Source of the DNA: Roseicitreum antarcticum
Lineage (GTDB): Bacteria; Pseudomonadota; Alphaproteobacteria; Rhodobacterales; Rhodobacteraceae
NCBI RefSeq assembly: GCF_014681765.1
Contig: NZ_CP061502.1
Coordinates: 361,209-425,208 of the forward strand
Length of the DNA: 64,000 nucleotides
Direction: 5' to 3'
Shown here: piece by piece, positions 35,173 to 42,955 of the stretch
How positions within the stretch are numbered: position 1 is the first letter of the stretch
How the letters are laid out: every line of letters starts with the position of its first letter
Program-made: the position numbers and the translations under genes
Notes under the pieces: model-generated
Database searches by the model: none
What the model was told of the DNA's origin: nothing
Seen by the model: only the letters and a program-made list of their open reading frames with translations

Positions 35173-36099
35173 ATGCCCAAACTTCTGACGAAAGAAGACA
35201 TAGTCGGAATTTTCCCCCCGGTAGTTTCACCATTCACAAAGGACGAAGAGCTCGACCTCGACGCTCTACGGCGCGAAATCGACTACAACATCTCTTTGGG
35301 TGTGACGGGCGTTTGCGTCGGCGGATCGACAGGCGAAGGCCACGCACTGGATGCCGAAGACCTAGGCCATCTGGTCAAGACTGCGCAGGACACCGCCGCA
35401 GGCCGCGTGCCGGTCATGGCAGGCATCATCACCACATCAACCCGCGAGGCGGTGAAACGCGCCAAGGCAGCACGCGATGCAGGCGCCCAGTGCGTAATGG
35501 TGACGCCGCCCATCTACCAGATCTGCTCGGATGAGGGGATCTATGACTTCTACGCCACGATTCACAAGGAATCAGGCCTGCCCACGATGGTCTACAACGT
35601 GCTGACCTTCGCGCCGGTTACCGTCCCGCTGATGCAGCGCATGGCGGCGAACCAGCATGAAACTGGGTTGATCGCCACTAAGGAATCCATCGGCGGGTCG
35701 CTTGAAACGCTGACGGCGCTGCTGGATACCATCGGCGACCAGATTTCGGTGACCTGGGCGCATGATTGGTTACTCTATCCGGGGCTGGCTATCGGTGCGA
35801 CAGGGTCTGTTTCGGGCGCGGCCGCGCTGTTGCCACGCCACTGCCTGGCGCTTTGGGACGCCGTTCAGACCGGCGATATCGCTTACGCCCAGCAACTGCA
35901 CTTCGCCATAACCGATGTATGCAGCCAGATCAGCCGCTATAACTGGCCCGCTGGCGTCAAGGCCTGCATCAACATGCAAGATGGCCGAGATGTCGGTCCT
36001 TGCCGCGCGCCCTTCAACCGGGTGCCCGATGAGCAGCTGGAGCGTATCGCCGCCGCGCTGAAACGTGCCGATGCGATGACACTGCCGAAAGTAGCCTGA
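35173..36099 (+). CDS. Dihydrodipicolinate synthase family protein (third copy)
   Basis: A 308-residue barrel lyase with Schiff-base Lys170 (IATKES), Tyr141 (MVYNVL) and the substrate loop GGSTGEGHAL. It starts at ATG after AAAGGA. It begins an operon with dhaK and dhaL (22 bp gap), divergent from the IclR regulator. An aldolase giving dihydroxyacetone or another short ketone, followed by a DhaKL-type kinase, is a sensible order of steps, but this is inference. Confidence 0.88.
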   Translation: MPKLLTKEDIVGIFPPVVSPFTKDEELDLDALRREIDYNISLGVTGVCVGGSTGEGHALDAEDLGHLVKTAQDTAAGRVPVMAGIITTSTREAVKRAKAARDAGAQCVMVTPPIYQICSDEGIYDFYATIHKESGLPTMVYNVLTFAPVTVPLMQRMAANQHETGLIATKESIGGSLETLTALLDTIGDQISVTWAHDWLLYPGLAIGATGSVSGAAALLPRHCLALWDAVQTGDIAYAQQLHFAITDVCSQISRYNWPAGVKACINMQDGRDVGPCRAPFNRVPDEQLERIAAALKRADAMTLPKVA

Positions 36100-36120
36100 T
36101 CCAATCGACAGAGGTGACCG

Positions 36121-37119
36121 ATGAAAAAGATCCTGAACGATCCCTTCGCCTATGCGGACGAGACTTTGCAAGGATTGGTTCGCGCCTATCCCCAGTACTA
36201 CCGACTGGTCGAGGGCACAACGCGCGTCATCGCGCGCGCCGAAACCCCAAAAAATGGCAAAGTGGGTATCGTTTCAGGGGGCGGGTCGGGCCACCTGCCC
36301 ATCTTCACTGGCTATGTCGGTCCCGGTTTTCTGGACGCGGTGGCCAGTGGGGATGTGTTTGCATCGCCCTCGGCGGATGAGATGGCCACTGCAATAAGGG
36401 CGGCGGATACGGGCGCGGGCGTGTTGCGCCTCTATGGCAATTATGGCGGCGACGTAATGAATTTCGACATGGCCGGTGATCTTGCCGAAATGGACGGGAT
36501 CACCTGCGCCACAGTGCTGCTGGCCGATGACGTTGCCAGCGCATCCTTGGCCGAGCGTGAGAAACGGCGCGGCGTCGCAGGCATGGTCCTTGCCTTCAAA
36601 ATCGCAGGTGCCGCCGCCGAAGCGGGGCTGGACCTGGCAGGCGTGACCGAGGTCGCGCAGCGCGCAGCGGACGGATGCCGCACGATGGGCGTGGCGCTGT
36701 CCTCCTGCACCGTGCCGCAGGCGGGCAAGCCCACCTTCTCGCTGGGCGAGGATGAAATGGAAGTCGGCATGGGCATCCACGGCGAGCCCGGCGTGATGCG
36801 GGGCAAATTGCAAACTGCCAATCAAATTGCCGATGCGATGCTGGACCCGATCCTAGCAGACCTGAACCTCCCGCGCGGGGCACAAGTCGCGGTGCTGGTG
36901 AACAGTCTTGGGGCCACCCCAGTGGAAGAATTATTCATTCTGTATAACCGCATCGCAGATCGCCTTGAAGCGGAGGGTATCACGCCCACTCGCCGGATCG
37001 TCGGGCGCTACGCGACTTCGATGGAAATGGCGGGTGTTTCGCTCACGCTGCTGCCTTTGGACGACACGCTGGACGGATTTCTAGCCGCCCCGGCGGAGTG
37101 CGCGTTCTGGAAGGTGTGA
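36121..37119 (+). CDS. dhaK: Dihydroxyacetone kinase subunit DhaK (or related ketose kinase)
   Basis: A 332-residue DhaK-type substrate-binding subunit. Visible features are the GGGSGH loop (53-58), Asp111 in GNYGGDVMNF and His220 in GMGIHGEPG, the histidine that binds the ketone as a hemiaminal. It follows the lyase in an operon and is followed by dhaL. The phosphotransferase subunit DhaM is not seen in the window, so either the pair uses ATP or DhaM lies elsewhere. Related proteins phosphorylate erythrulose, so dihydroxyacetone is not the only candidate. Confidence 0.9.
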   Translation: MKKILNDPFAYADETLQGLVRAYPQYYRLVEGTTRVIARAETPKNGKVGIVSGGGSGHLPIFTGYVGPGFLDAVASGDVFASPSADEMATAIRAADTGAGVLRLYGNYGGDVMNFDMAGDLAEMDGITCATVLLADDVASASLAEREKRRGVAGMVLAFKIAGAAAEAGLDLAGVTEVAQRAADGCRTMGVALSSCTVPQAGKPTFSLGEDEMEVGMGIHGEPGVMRGKLQTANQIADAMLDPILADLNLPRGAQVAVLVNSLGATPVEELFILYNRIADRLEAEGITPTRRIVGRYATSMEMAGVSLTLLPLDDTLDGFLAAPAECAFWKV

Positions 37120-37121
37120 CC

Positions 37122-37739
37122 ATGGGACTGACGACGCCCGCCCTTCGCCACGGCATCGCGGTGATCCGCACGCATCTGGAAGGCCAGCATGCCGCCCTGT
37201 CCGAACTTGACGGTCAGGTGGGCGATGGCGATCTGGGCATCACGTTGATCAAGGCTTTCCGCGAACTTGACGGCATCGCGCCAGATCTGCCGGAAGATCT
37301 GGGTCAGGCCTTCATGATGATGGCGTCAGCGGTCTCCAAGGTCTCCAGTTCCAGCTTCGGGACATTGCTCGCCACCAGCCTGATGAGCGCGGCGAAAGCC
37401 ACCCGCGGCGAAACCGCGCTGGACTGGGCGACAGTACCGACCTTGATGGACGCCGCATGCGCGGCGATGTCGGCGCGCGGCAAGGCGCAATTGGGTGACA
37501 AGACAGTGCTCGACGCGCTGGACGCCGCCGCGCGGGAGGCCACGAAGGCCAGCGACCCCGACGCCATGGCGATTGCCGCAGTTAAGGGCATCAACGCGGC
37601 ACTGGACACCTTCCGCGATCAACCCGCAAAGGTCGGTCGGGCGCGCATTTTCGGAGACAGGACTATCGGCCTCGACGACCCCGGCATGGTGGCCTTGCGG
37701 GAAATGGCGCATGCGTTGACGTGCTCGATCGCAGAATAA
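37122..37739 (+). CDS. dhaL: Dihydroxyacetone kinase subunit DhaL
   Basis: A 205-residue DhaL protein. The nucleotide/Mg-binding motif DGQVGDGDLGITL is present near residues 30-42, and the ASAVSKVSSSSFGTL helix is typical of the ADP-binding barrel. ATG 37122 is two bases after the dhaK stop. It carries the nucleotide that phosphorylates the ketone held by DhaK. It is the last gene of this operon; an IS66 end begins 17 bp downstream. Confidence 0.9.
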   Translation: MGLTTPALRHGIAVIRTHLEGQHAALSELDGQVGDGDLGITLIKAFRELDGIAPDLPEDLGQAFMMMASAVSKVSSSSFGTLLATSLMSAAKATRGETALDWATVPTLMDAACAAMSARGKAQLGDKTVLDALDAAAREATKASDPDAMAIAAVKGINAALDTFRDQPAKVGRARIFGDRTIGLDDPGMVALREMAHALTCSIAE

Positions 37740-37784
37740 AGGTTCCGAACACATCGTAAGCGGTGGCTGGAGACGACGTCTATT

Positions 37785-38059
37785 TCAGTTTGATGGCGTG
37801 AAGTTCCAGGGCAGCAGATCGTCGATGCGGTTTTGGGGATACCCGGCAGCGATGGCCTCGAGTATGGCCTTGAGATAGGCGAAGGGTTCGACGCCATTGA
37901 TCTTGCACGTTTCGATGAGCGACGCGATGCGACCCCAGGCTTTTCCGCCCTCGTCGTGACCCGCGAACAGAGCATTCTTGCGATTCAGCGCAATCGGGCG
38001 GATCAGATTTTCCACGCTGTTGGAATCGATCTCGACCCGGCCATCGGTCAGGAACCTGC
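37785..38059 (-). pseudogene. IS66 transposase (TnpC) C-terminal fragment
   Basis: About 90 residues that match the end of IS66 TnpC, reading FLTDGRVEIDSNSVENLIRP, then IALNRKNALFAGHDEGG and IASLIETCKINGVEPFAYL. This is the last part of the DDE domain plus the C-terminal helices. A stop codon occurs just upstream in frame (near 38062), and the catalytic Asp residues are absent, so it is inactive. Confidence 0.8.
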
Positions 38060-38067
38060 CTTAACAT

Positions 38068-38289
38068 TTGCCGCGCATCGAGCAGGTGGTCGAGCCCGAT
38101 AGCCTGAGGTGCCCATGCGGCTGCGGGCAGATGCACAAGATCGGCGAGGATCGCACCGAGCGGTTGGACATCGTGCCGGCCCAGCTGCGCGTGATCGTCA
38201 CCGTGCGCCCGAAATATGCCTGCCGCGCCTGCACAGATGGCGTCACCCAATCCGCGCCGCCGAAGTGCCCGCGTCAAGGCGGATCATGA
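38068..38289 (+). pseudogene. IS66 transposase zinc-finger region fragment
   Basis: About 60 residues matching the IS66 TnpC zinc-binding region, with CPCGCGQMHKIGEDRTERLD and paired cysteines CRAC. The match ends at about 38255 (DGVTQ), after which the frame reads into non-IS sequence and stops. It is on the opposite strand to the C-terminal fragment. Confidence 0.75.
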
Positions 38290-38714
38290 CGTCGCCAACC
38301 GCAATCTCGATCAGAGGCTCAACCGTGGTCGACCTGGCTTCCGACGATGGCGCCCCGGGGCACGCGGGACAGAAGGTCACTCATCTCGCGCCGGGCACGA
38401 CCCTGTGCGAAGCTTTCGAGGAAGGTGCCGCCCGAATACATGAGCGCGACCACCGCCGCAGCCAGCGTCTCGCCGAACAGAAGTGCTGCCGACATCGACA
38501 GCGCCGCCACGATGTCGAGCCCGACTTCGCCCTTCCAGAGGCTGCGCACGATTTCGACGAAGAGCGCCGCAAGGACGGGAATGACACCTGCCGTCCACGC
38601 TATCGCGGCATAATCCAGCTGCCCCACCAGCCAGAATACAAGGCCGGACACCAGACCGAGCAAAGCAAAACCCAACAGGGCGACGTTCAGACGATCATGA
38701 AACAATGCTGTCAT
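38281..38714 (-). pseudogene. Truncated heavy-metal P-type ATPase (N-terminal part)
   Basis: About 125 residues of the membrane entry of a metal-transporting P1B ATPase: four hydrophobic helices (for example LLGFALLGLVSGLVFWLVG and IVAALSMSAALLFGETL) and the helix ending ARREMSDLLSRVPR. The frame then hits a stop at 38319, but the next frame continues with VEPLIEIAVGDVMI, the actuator-domain start, so there is also a frameshift near 38330. All catalytic domains (DKTG, nucleotide-binding) are gone, replaced by the IS66 remnant. It follows apbE closely and was probably co-transcribed. Confidence 0.75.
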
Positions 38715-39706
38715 TTGGTGCTTATCCCGGCGTCAACCACGCGCTCGGGGCCTGGACGGGGTTCGAACAGCCGTCCAACTCGCGTTTCGCGAAGCAGATC
38801 GCCCTCACGATCAATGAAGAGAGCGCTCAGGTTGCTTCTACGCGCCAATTGCACGCCCTCCAAGCTTCCTTTCACCATGCACGCCGTAGCCCAGGCGTCA
38901 GCCTCGGCACATGTCAGCGCGACGACCGTGACCGAGGCTGGCGACGCGAGCACGGGCGCGCCGCGATCTGGGTCCATGGTGTGCGACAGGCGGCGGCCCT
39001 GAACCTCGACCCAGTGGCGATAGTCCCCTGATGTCGCCACGGCGGCGTCCTGAAGCGCCAGGATGGAATGGGGAGCGCGGCGATCCGCGTTTGGGGCCTC
39101 GACCGCGATGGTCCAGGCTTGCCCGTCGGGCCGAAGCCCGAGCGCGCGCATCTCGCCGTCGATGCCGACGAGTGCGTCGTCGATGCCATACGCCGCCAGC
39201 GTCTCGGCCAGCCGGTCGACGCCATACCCCTTCGCGATGCCGTTCAGGTCCAATGCAACCGGGGACGTTTTTCGGACAAGGCCGCTGCCCGCGTCGATCT
39301 CCAACGCTTGATGCGTTGGAACCCGGTCGGTCCTCATCGCGGTACGAATGCGGGCGGGTGTCGCCGCAAGAGGTCCGAAACCCCAGGCGGTCCCCACATC
39401 GCCCATGCCGATATCGAAGGCTCCGTCAGAGGCACGGCCGATCTCGAGCCCGAGTCGCAGAACCCGCCCGAGCCCATCCGGCACCGCCACCCACGCGCCC
39501 AACGGCGCCGCGTTCAGGCGCATGAGATTGCTGTCGGGCTTCCAGGTGGACATCTGCGCGTCCACCTCATCGACGGCGGCCTGCAGCGCTGCGCGAACCG
39601 GCGCCGGATCAAAACCAGCTTGCGCGAATAACAGCGCAGACCAGCGCGTGCCCATGGTTGGACCGTTCAGGGCATGGCGCATCGGTTCAGTACACATCTT
39701 CGACAT
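38711..39706 (-). CDS. apbE: FAD:protein FMN transferase (ApbE)
   Basis: About 331 residues of the ApbE family, which attaches FMN to a Thr/Ser of target proteins outside the cytoplasm. Family features are the N-terminal GPTMGTRWSALL, the central LDLNGIAKGYGVDRLAE and the C-terminal LSHTMDPDRG with metal/FAD-binding residues. ATG 39706 overlaps the preceding gene by 20 bases; a second ATG at 39682 is possible. No clear signal peptide is visible, so export is not proven. Its likely target is the DUF2271 protein upstream in the same operon. Confidence 0.88.
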   Translation of the reverse strand: MSKMCTEPMRHALNGPTMGTRWSALLFAQAGFDPAPVRAALQAAVDEVDAQMSTWKPDSNLMRLNAAPLGAWVAVPDGLGRVLRLGLEIGRASDGAFDIGMGDVGTAWGFGPLAATPARIRTAMRTDRVPTHQALEIDAGSGLVRKTSPVALDLNGIAKGYGVDRLAETLAAYGIDDALVGIDGEMRALGLRPDGQAWTIAVEAPNADRRAPHSILALQDAAVATSGDYRHWVEVQGRRLSHTMDPDRGAPVLASPASVTVVALTCAEADAWATACMVKGSLEGVQLARRSNLSALFIDREGDLLRETRVGRLFEPRPGPERVVDAGISTK

Positions 39707-41891
39707 AACGTCCCTCGGCTTTCAGCACTGCGGGCGAGAGCCCGGTGGGAGCAAGGATTTCAGCCAGCGCGTCGGCGACGCCCGCAGCCATGTCGCGCCC
39801 ACCGCAGACCATCACCCGCGCGCCATCTCTGATCAGGCGGGCCACCTCGGCAGCCTCATTGCGAAGCGCGTCCTGGACGTAATGCGGCCGCGCCCCGCGC
39901 GAGACGGCGGTGACAAGCTGGGCCAGATGGCCCTCGTCCTGCCAGACGGGCATCTCTTCACCGTAGAGGAAGTCGCTGTCCGGGTGACGCATCCCGAAGA
40001 AGAGGTGGATGGGCCGCCGCCTGGAGTTACCGCGCACGAAACCCGCCAATGGGCCGATGCCGGTTCCGGCGCCGATCAGGATCAGCGGCGCTTGGCCTCG
40101 GCCCGGTTGGAACCCCGGATTGCGGCGCAGGAATGCGGTGACGGTCTGCCCGGGTTCCAGCGCGGTCAGTTGGCCGGAACACAGTCCGCCAGGCTGCTTC
40201 TTCACCACGATCTCGACGAACCCATCGCGGCGCGCGGAGGCGAGCGAGTAGAGGCGCGGCACGGAGCTCCCTTCGGGCATGATGCCGATCAGGTCGCCTG
40301 CGTCGAACCGGGCGAACCCGACCCCGACGAGCCGCCACCAGAGCGTCGCGCGCGGCAGGGCGAAGCGCAGGATCGCGGTCGGGGCCTGCACTTCTGCGCC
40401 GTAGTCTCGGCGCGAGACGAGGGTCAACGTCTCGGTTGCCGGGTGAACGGGCTGGTGGGACAGATCGAGATCGACCCCCATAGCGTCTCCGAGGGCGCGG
40501 CCCCAGCGGGCGAAGTCCTGCGGCGACTGACGGTCGATGGTGTCGATGGCCATGAGCTGCGGCCAGCCCTTCGCCTGCGCCGCTGCCGCGACAGCATTGG
40601 CGAAGGCGCAATAAGCCGGAAAGCTGCGGTCGCCGAAGCCGAGCACGGCCACCGGCGCGTCGGGTGCGTGGTCGGCTGCTGCCAGCCGGTCGAGAAAGCC
40701 CTTGGCCGAGGCAGGCGCCGCGCCGTCGCCATAGGTTGCGGCCAGCACGATGATCCGGTTGGCCGCGGCATAACGTTCCGGCGCGAAGGCGGACATGGGG
40801 GCTGCGTGCACTCTCTGCCCGGCGTTCGTCAGCGCGGCGTGGAGCGTCGCGGCGAAACCCCAAGTGCTGCCACCCTCGCTGCCGACGAGCAGGATCGTCT
40901 CGGCGCGTCCCGCGGGCTGATTGCCCCGGATGCGCGGCCGCCCCCTCCGACCCGCGAGCCAGACGAAAACGCCGGTCACGCCCATTGCCGGGACGCCGAG
41001 CGCCATCAGGCCCAGAACGAGGCCGAGCGTCGCCGCACCCTGTCCGGTGTGCAGCATGTAGATGGTCTCTGACACGCGTTCCCACCCGGTCAGGTCGGTC
41101 CAGGCCAGCAGCGCACCGGTGCCCTGATCGAGATACCCGGTCCCGCCGTCGGTCTTTAGCGTGAAGGCGTCCGTCGCATCGCCGGGATAGGGAAAGCTCA
41201 ACTCCCGCAGCTCGGCGACGGGCGTCTCCACCAGAAGGAGCATCTGACCAGGTGCGAACCCAGTCTCGCCGCTCACCTCAACCGGCATGGCTGGCACGCC
41301 GCCACCGGGAAGCAGATCGAAGGTGGACGCCGTCATCCACAAAGCGGTGGTGGACGACAGGACAAGGCCGACCACCGCGATGCGGGCGATCTCGACATGC
41401 AGCCGGCCAGCAAGGGGTCCGCGCAGCCGCGCGAACCAGTGCCGCCAGCCTCCCACACGCCGGGTGACCAACAGGACACCCGAAAGCGCGAGGGTCAGCA
41501 TCGCCGCGGCGCCCGCAGCCATGGCGATGCGCCCGCCATCGCCGAGGAACAGCGAGCGGTGCAGGTTGGTGAGCCAGCGTTGAGTCTGGTTGGGGTCGGC
41601 CGAGGCCACGCCCTGACCCGTGGCAGGGTCGATCACGGCGGCACCGGGCGTGCCTTGATCGAACCAGTAGGCCGTGATCCGGCCCGAGGGCGCGCGGCGG
41701 ATCTGTTCAACGCCCGGATAGGCGCCCTGAATGCGTTCGGCGAGCGTTCCGACAGTCAGGCTCGTCGCTGCTTGCGGCGCGGTCAGGCGCTCGGCCGCCG
41801 GGAAGACCGACAACGCAGCGCCGCTGAGCGTCAGCACCGTGATGAGAGCCAAGGCCAGAAGACCCGGCCAGCGATGAAGAGCGCGGATCAT
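39687..41891 (-). CDS. PepSY-associated membrane flavodoxin/NADPH-flavin reductase fusion
   Basis: A 734-residue fusion protein. The N-terminal half (about 1-330) is a PepSY-TM protein with several membrane helices and periplasmic PepSY-like domains. It continues into a flavodoxin-like domain (about 345-490; ILLVGSEGGSTWGFA) and a ferredoxin-NADP-reductase-like module (about 500-734; LYSLASARRDG for FAD, LILIGAGTGIGPLAGFV for NADPH). The likely job is to move electrons from cytoplasmic NADPH across the membrane. The ATG at 41891 follows AGGAG; a long upstream open stretch is arginine-rich and not protein-like. It is co-transcribed with DUF2271 and apbE. Confidence 0.88.
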   Translation of the reverse strand: MIRALHRWPGLLALALITVLTLSGAALSVFPAAERLTAPQAATSLTVGTLAERIQGAYPGVEQIRRAPSGRITAYWFDQGTPGAAVIDPATGQGVASADPNQTQRWLTNLHRSLFLGDGGRIAMAAGAAAMLTLALSGVLLVTRRVGGWRHWFARLRGPLAGRLHVEIARIAVVGLVLSSTTALWMTASTFDLLPGGGVPAMPVEVSGETGFAPGQMLLLVETPVAELRELSFPYPGDATDAFTLKTDGGTGYLDQGTGALLAWTDLTGWERVSETIYMLHTGQGAATLGLVLGLMALGVPAMGVTGVFVWLAGRRGRPRIRGNQPAGRAETILLVGSEGGSTWGFAATLHAALTNAGQRVHAAPMSAFAPERYAAANRIIVLAATYGDGAAPASAKGFLDRLAAADHAPDAPVAVLGFGDRSFPAYCAFANAVAAAAQAKGWPQLMAIDTIDRQSPQDFARWGRALGDAMGVDLDLSHQPVHPATETLTLVSRRDYGAEVQAPTAILRFALPRATLWWRLVGVGFARFDAGDLIGIMPEGSSVPRLYSLASARRDGFVEIVVKKQPGGLCSGQLTALEPGQTVTAFLRRNPGFQPGRGQAPLILIGAGTGIGPLAGFVRGNSRRRPIHLFFGMRHPDSDFLYGEEMPVWQDEGHLAQLVTAVSRGARPHYVQDALRNEAAEVARLIRDGARVMVCGGRDMAAGVADALAEILAPTGLSPAVLKAEGRYVEDVY

Positions 41892-41902
41892 GGCCTGTCT
41901 CC

Positions 41903-42379
41903 TCACATGTCGTAGGCGAAACTGGCGACATAGCGACGCCCGGTCACAGGCGTGCCCGCGCCGGTCGTCGTCAGCGGGACCGCTACCTCGTTGGGGCTGT
42001 CGCGCATGTCTTCGACGGCCGCGTCGATGTGCAGGGTGTATCCTGCATCGAACAGCGCATCGGCGAGATCGAGCGTGATCTCGAGCGTGCGGCCCGCGCC
42101 GACGCTGGCGCCGGTGATGCCGTTTACCTGCGCGGTGTCGCCGGAAGTGGCGCGGTACCAGTCGCTCAGGTGCTCGTAGTACTTCGACTTGTCTCCCGCC
42201 ATCCACAGGCTGCCCATGTACGCGCCGGAGGCGTCGGTGACGTAGAGCGCGAGATAGGCTCCATCGCCACCGTAATTGTTAAGGGTCGTGGTGAGCGTCA
42301 CCGGCCTTGCCATGGCGAGGCCGGGAAGCGTCAGCGCAGTGGTGAGCGCGAGCGTTGCGAGAAGAGATTTCAATTTCAT
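41903..42379 (-). CDS. DUF2271 domain protein with a flavinylation-like motif
   Basis: A 158-residue exported protein: signal peptide of about 24 residues (LTLPGLAMA before Arg), then a beta-rich DUF2271 domain. Residues 86-92 (NGITGAS) match the ApbE target pattern Asp/Asn-x-x-Ser/Thr-Gly-Ala-Ser/Thr, so Ser92 is a candidate FMN attachment site. It sits 11 bp upstream of the PepSY-reductase and in the same operon as apbE, which fits a periplasmic flavin electron carrier (inference). DUF2271 itself has no firmly known activity. Confidence 0.85.
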   Translation of the reverse strand: MKLKSLLATLALTTALTLPGLAMARPVTLTTTLNNYGGDGAYLALYVTDASGAYMGSLWMAGDKSKYYEHLSDWYRATSGDTAQVNGITGASVGAGRTLEITLDLADALFDAGYTLHIDAAVEDMRDSPNEVAVPLTTTGAGTPVTGRRYVASFAYDM

Positions 42380-42417
42380 CGGATCGGTCCTTGTTCGGAG
42401 AGTTGCTATGGGGCGGC

Positions 42418-42777
42418 TCAGTTCACCTGGACCTGCGGCGGGGCGCCGCTTCCGAAGAGACCATTCTGCGGGGGTGCAACTGTTCCAGCGGGCGCGGGAT
42501 TGGGAGCGCCGCCGCGGCAGTCGTCATCGTCATCATCGTCGCAGTCTTCGTCGTCATCATCGTCGTCGTGATCACGCCGCGAGCCGTGGTTTTCCTCGTC
42601 GTCGTCATCGTCGTCGCTGGCGAGGATGAGGGGTAAGGACTGCGCTGCGTCCTGCAAGATCGCCGCGAAGGGCTGAGGGCTCCCATCGGGGGTGGCGTTC
42701 ATCGCACTCCACGCGGTGGTGCCGATCACGGCGGTCAGCGCGGTGGAGGCGGCAAGAAGAGTGAGGGTCTTTCGCAT
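42418..42777 (-). CDS. Secreted Asp-rich protein
   Basis: A 119-residue protein with a signal peptide (LTLLAASTALTAVIGTTAWS) followed by a short neutral region and then two blocks of Asp/Glu (for example DDDDDDEEN and HDDDDDDEDCDDDDDDDC), with two cysteines in the second block. The C-terminus is Pro/Gly-rich. The DNA behind it is a GTC/ATC-type repeat (about 42520-42615). Poly-acidic segments could bind Ca2+ or iron at the cell surface. It starts after AAGGAG and heads the DUF2271 - reductase - apbE operon. No domain is recognised. Confidence 0.75.
   Translation of the reverse strand: MRKTLTLLAASTALTAVIGTTAWSAMNATPDGSPQPFAAILQDAAQSLPLILASDDDDDDEENHGSRRDHDDDDDDEDCDDDDDDDCRGGAPNPAPAGTVAPPQNGLFGSGAPPQVQVN
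42520..42615. repeat. Imperfect GTC/ATC trinucleotide repeat coding for poly-Asp
   Basis: An interrupted run of GTC and ATC triplets (GAC/GAT on the coding minus strand) within the Asp-rich gene. Mixed GAC/GAT usage shows selection for Asp rather than a pure DNA repeat. It may still change length by slippage. Confidence 0.8.
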
Positions 42778-42873
42778 CGGAGGGTCTCCTTTTCGTTTGA
42801 TGAGACCGATATGCAGACCTGACCTGAGGCCTTCCTGACGGCCCTGCGATTCCTGCTTCAGCTTGCCGTCAGG

Positions 42874-42903
42874 AAAAAAACGCCCCGCCGATCTGGCGGG
42901 GCG
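42874..42903 (-). terminator. Rho-independent terminator of the ferric-reductase operon
   Basis: CGCCCCGCC (42881-42889) and GGCGGGGCG (42895-42903) form a perfect 9-bp stem with a 5-base loop; on the minus strand it is followed by seven T (42874-42880). It separates the ferric-reductase-like operon from the Asp-rich/DUF2271 operon. Confidence 0.9.
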
Positions 42904-42955
42904 AAAAGCTGGGTACGGGTGACGCATGGTTCGTGCAGAACTGATGGTCTGAGCG

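Larger units (their letters stand above)
37756..38289. mobile_element. Scrambled IS66-family insertion sequence remnant
   Basis: A GTAAGC-type IS66 terminal end begins at 37756. Two transposase fragments follow, on opposite strands: the C-terminal part on the minus strand (to about 38059) and an N-terminal/zinc-finger part on the plus strand (from about 38068). The middle of the transposase and the second terminal repeat are missing. The two fragments cannot come from one simple deletion; an inversion, or two copies in opposite orientation, is needed. The right side abuts a truncated P-type ATPase gene. Confidence 0.75.

Noticed and set aside
39348..41072. Plus-strand frame of 574 codons opposite apbE and the reductase fusion
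   Set aside because: Arg/Gly-rich, with no conserved motif; the minus strand has complete enzyme motifs throughout.
42520..42615. GTC/ATC repeats that might suggest a CRISPR-like or satellite array
   Set aside because: They encode a continuous Asp tract in a secreted protein and have no repeat-spacer pattern.
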